8,356 bases of DNA from an uncultured Lachnospiraceae bacterium (GTDB lineage Bacteria > Bacillota_A > Clostridia > Lachnospirales > Lachnospiraceae), in contig CACZQE010000067.1 of assembly GCA_902783205.1 (NCBI GenBank), positions 1 through 8,356 of the forward strand, read 5' to 3'. Of this stretch, positions 6,974-8,356 are shown piece after piece. A program made the position numbers and the translations under genes. Below the pieces are notes generated by a model that ran no database searches, was not told where the DNA came from, and saw only the letters and a program-made list of their open reading frames with translations. Positions within the stretch are counted from its first letter, which is position 1, and each line of letters starts with the position of its first letter.

Positions 6974-8095
6974 TCAGTTAATGTTTGAGATGAATTCCCA
7001 TATGTAATGAAGCGCGGCTCCTCGTGCTGCCGCATACGGCCCTGTACACTGTAATGTTACTGTACGGTCGGATATTACAAAGTCACAGTTCTTTCTGATT
7101 ATCCTTTTCAATTCCTCCATATCTGATTCATTCATGTACAGGCTGACCATTCCCCCTATAACAATATCAACATCGATCGTCATAAGTACATTATTGATCA
7201 GCATAGCAAGATACGTAAGATACTCTGTCCATATTTTCTTCTTTGCTTTGTCCCCTGCACGGAGACCTTCAAAGAAGACCGGAAGCTTCACTCCGGCTTT
7301 CTCCTCCAGACTTCTGGCACTGCAATATCCCTCTGCGCATCCTTTTTGACCACAATAACACAGACGCCCTCTGGGTATCAGTTTAATATGTTCAAGGAGC
7401 TGTCCACGGGCATGGTTTCCTCCATATGCTTCCCTGTTCAAAATCAGACCGCTTCCCAAATTACTGTTCAGGAGGATGTAACTTGCATCTCTGAGCGAAG
7501 GTCTGTGAAAGCTCTCCGCAAAGGCAGCAGACTCAGAGTCATGAAACAGTGAACATGGATAATCAAGAGTTTTCCTGAAAGATTCAATACTGACTCCCTC
7601 ATTATTCAGTATCCGTCCATATACAACTCTTTTATGATCCGGTGATACGACACCCTGCATGGCAATGGCAACACCAAGAATCTTCTCTTTCTTGTATCCG
7701 GAACCTTCGATAAAAGATTTGATCTCACTGCCGGCGAAGGAATAATAGGTCTCCTCGTTTCCGTAGCTGATATCTATGCGCTTATCGCAGATCACTGTCC
7801 CATAAAGATTCAACAGACACATATAAATATAGTCTGAAAAGACTTCTACGCCGACTGCAACCCGTGCATCTTCGATACATTGATATATAGAGGCTTTTCT
7901 TCCTCCGGTAGATTCCTGCTGCCCAATCTGACGAATCAGTCCCTGTGCCAGCAGTTCGCTGATATTTGTGGATACTGTGGGAAGGCTTATTGGAAGTGTT
8001 GAAGAAGTCTCCTGTATAGAAGCCTCTTTTGAACGATATAAATAGGTATATACAAGTCTTTTATTTTCCTGTCTGATATTCGGTCCTGCAGCCAT
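6974..8095 (-). CDS. ROK-family transcriptional repressor (NagC/XylR type)
   Basis: A 373-residue sugar-responsive repressor: an N-terminal winged helix-turn-helix (about 7-70; ISLPTVSTNISELLAQGLI is the recognition region, STGGRK the wing) followed by a ROK domain. The zinc motif is present as CYCGQKGC (246-253) with H236 upstream. The kinase-type phosphate motif DxGxT is not kept (GVEVFSDYI, 82-90), the usual NDANA segment reads HDSES (185-189), and the usual sugar-binding GExGH segment reads GQLLEH (231-236). It is therefore a regulator, not a kinase, and its ligand pocket is unusual. ATG at 8095 follows GTGAGGA with 5-base spacing. It has its own promoter and terminator and lies directly upstream of the operon in the same orientation, so it probably represses that operon and itself until the imported compound or a metabolite binds. 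Confidence 0.93.
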   Translation of the reverse strand: MAAGPNIRQENKRLVYTYLYRSKEASIQETSSTLPISLPTVSTNISELLAQGLIRQIGQQESTGGRKASIYQCIEDARVAVGVEVFSDYIYMCLLNLYGTVICDKRIDISYGNEETYYSFAGSEIKSFIEGSGYKKEKILGVAIAMQGVVSPDHKRVVYGRILNNEGVSIESFRKTLDYPCSLFHDSESAAFAESFHRPSLRDASYILLNSNLGSGLILNREAYGGNHARGQLLEHIKLIPRGRLCYCGQKGCAEGYCSARSLEEKAGVKLPVFFEGLRAGDKAKKKIWTEYLTYLAMLINNVLMTIDVDIVIGGMVSLYMNESDMEELKRIIRKNCDFVISDRTVTLQCTGPYAAARGAALHYIWEFISNIN

Positions 8096-8119
8096 ACCGT
8101 CCTCACAAATATTACTTTT

Positions 8120-8136
8120 TAAAAGCGTTATAAAAA
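8120..8136 (+). promoter_or_regulatory. Candidate operator at the ROK promoter (copy 2)
   Basis: Plus-strand TAAAAGCGTTATAAAAA matches copy 1 at 16 of 17 positions, in opposite orientation. It lies directly downstream of the -10 box, at about the start of the ROK transcript, where a bound protein would block initiation. This suggests autoregulation. Confidence 0.65.
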
Positions 8137-8143
8137 CAATGAT

Positions 8144-8172
8144 ATTATGGCAAGATTTCTGTCAGGATGCAA
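8144..8172 (-). promoter_or_regulatory. Probable promoter of the ROK regulator gene
   Basis: Minus-strand -35-like TTGCAT (8167-8172) and -10-like CATAAT (8144-8149) have a 17-base spacer, with a predicted start near 8137 and a leader of about 42 nt. It is weaker than the operon promoter. It lies in the short AT-rich gap next to the coupling-protein remnant. Confidence 0.6.
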
Positions 8173-8202
8173 ATAATTTCAAGAGATATAACATCTTTCG
8201 AT

Positions 8203-8356
8203 ATAGATTGCTTTGAGCTGTGATTATGCCTGCAGCACCAGGCATGCGGAGATCTCACGGCTTCGAATTGTGGCGATCAGCTTCTCCAGATTCGGGATCT
8301 GGCCGATGTTCGCGCACTCATCAATCAGGCACCGGACATGCACCGGCAGCCTGCCG
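8203..8356 (-). pseudogene. VirD4/TraG-type conjugative coupling ATPase, broken fragment
   Basis: Coupling proteins are membrane ATPases that bring DNA to the type IV secretion channel. The visible segment has the Walker B region RCLIDECANIGQIPNLEKL followed by IATIRSREISACLVLQA, characteristic of the clostridial conjugative-element family. The upstream part lies outside the window. At 8226-8224 the frame meets TAA where relatives have a Gln codon. Reading past it continues as SQLKAIY, still family-like, until about 8203, where similarity stops. So a C-to-T change in a CAA codon plus loss of the remaining C-terminal region is the simplest reading. By my count the coding part is about 60% G+C, clearly richer than the operon next to it. 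That fits a foreign element. Confidence 0.85.

Noticed and set aside
1..8356. CRISPR array, tRNA or rRNA genes
   Set aside because: I saw no regularly spaced repeats and no tRNA- or rRNA-like conserved segments on either strand.

Overview
The window looks like a stretch of a gut- or anaerobe-type Clostridia genome (Lachnospiraceae-like). This is inferred from the style of the genes: a substrate-binding lipoprotein with an Ala/Glu/Pro-rich linker, RbsA-type sugar transport, a ROK regulator, and remnants of an IS200-type transposase and of a VirD4/TraG coupling protein of the kind carried by clostridial conjugative elements. Every gene I can support lies on the minus strand, so transcription runs from high to low coordinates.

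Layout from upstream (right) to downstream (left). At 8203-8356 is the tail of a broken VirD4-type coupling ATPase with an in-frame stop. At 8096-8172 are the promoter and candidate operator of a ROK-family repressor gene (6974-8095), which ends in its own hairpin terminator (6897-6925). A sigma-A-type promoter (6796-6824) then drives a five-gene operon through a leader of about 140 nt. The leader carries a second copy of the candidate operator and an orphan Shine-Dalgarno-like element. The operon order is substrate-binding lipoprotein (5515-6645), intercistronic hairpin, two-domain ABC ATPase (3927-5402), permease (2905-3915), serine esterase of the esterase D/tributyrin esterase type (2016-2843), and a mannitol dehydrogenase/fructuronate reductase-family enzyme (386-1999). 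A strong terminator (325-360) closes it. Beyond it lies a 5'-truncated IS200-like transposase (1-255) cut by the window edge.

How the genes fit together (inference): the lipoprotein, permease and ATPase import a monosaccharide-like compound (sugar, polyol or sugar acid). The esterase may remove an acyl group from it in the cytoplasm, and the long-chain dehydrogenase interconverts a polyol or aldonate with its keto form. No kinase, dehydratase or aldolase is present, so the later steps must be encoded elsewhere. The ROK protein is the likely local repressor: a 17-nt sequence with one mismatch lies just after the predicted start of transcription both at its own promoter and at the operon promoter.

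Nothing here is a wholly new system by itself. The parts most worth checking are the shared operator, the orphan stabiliser-like Shine-Dalgarno element, the esterase in an importer operon, and the position of an intact catabolic locus between two broken mobile-element genes.
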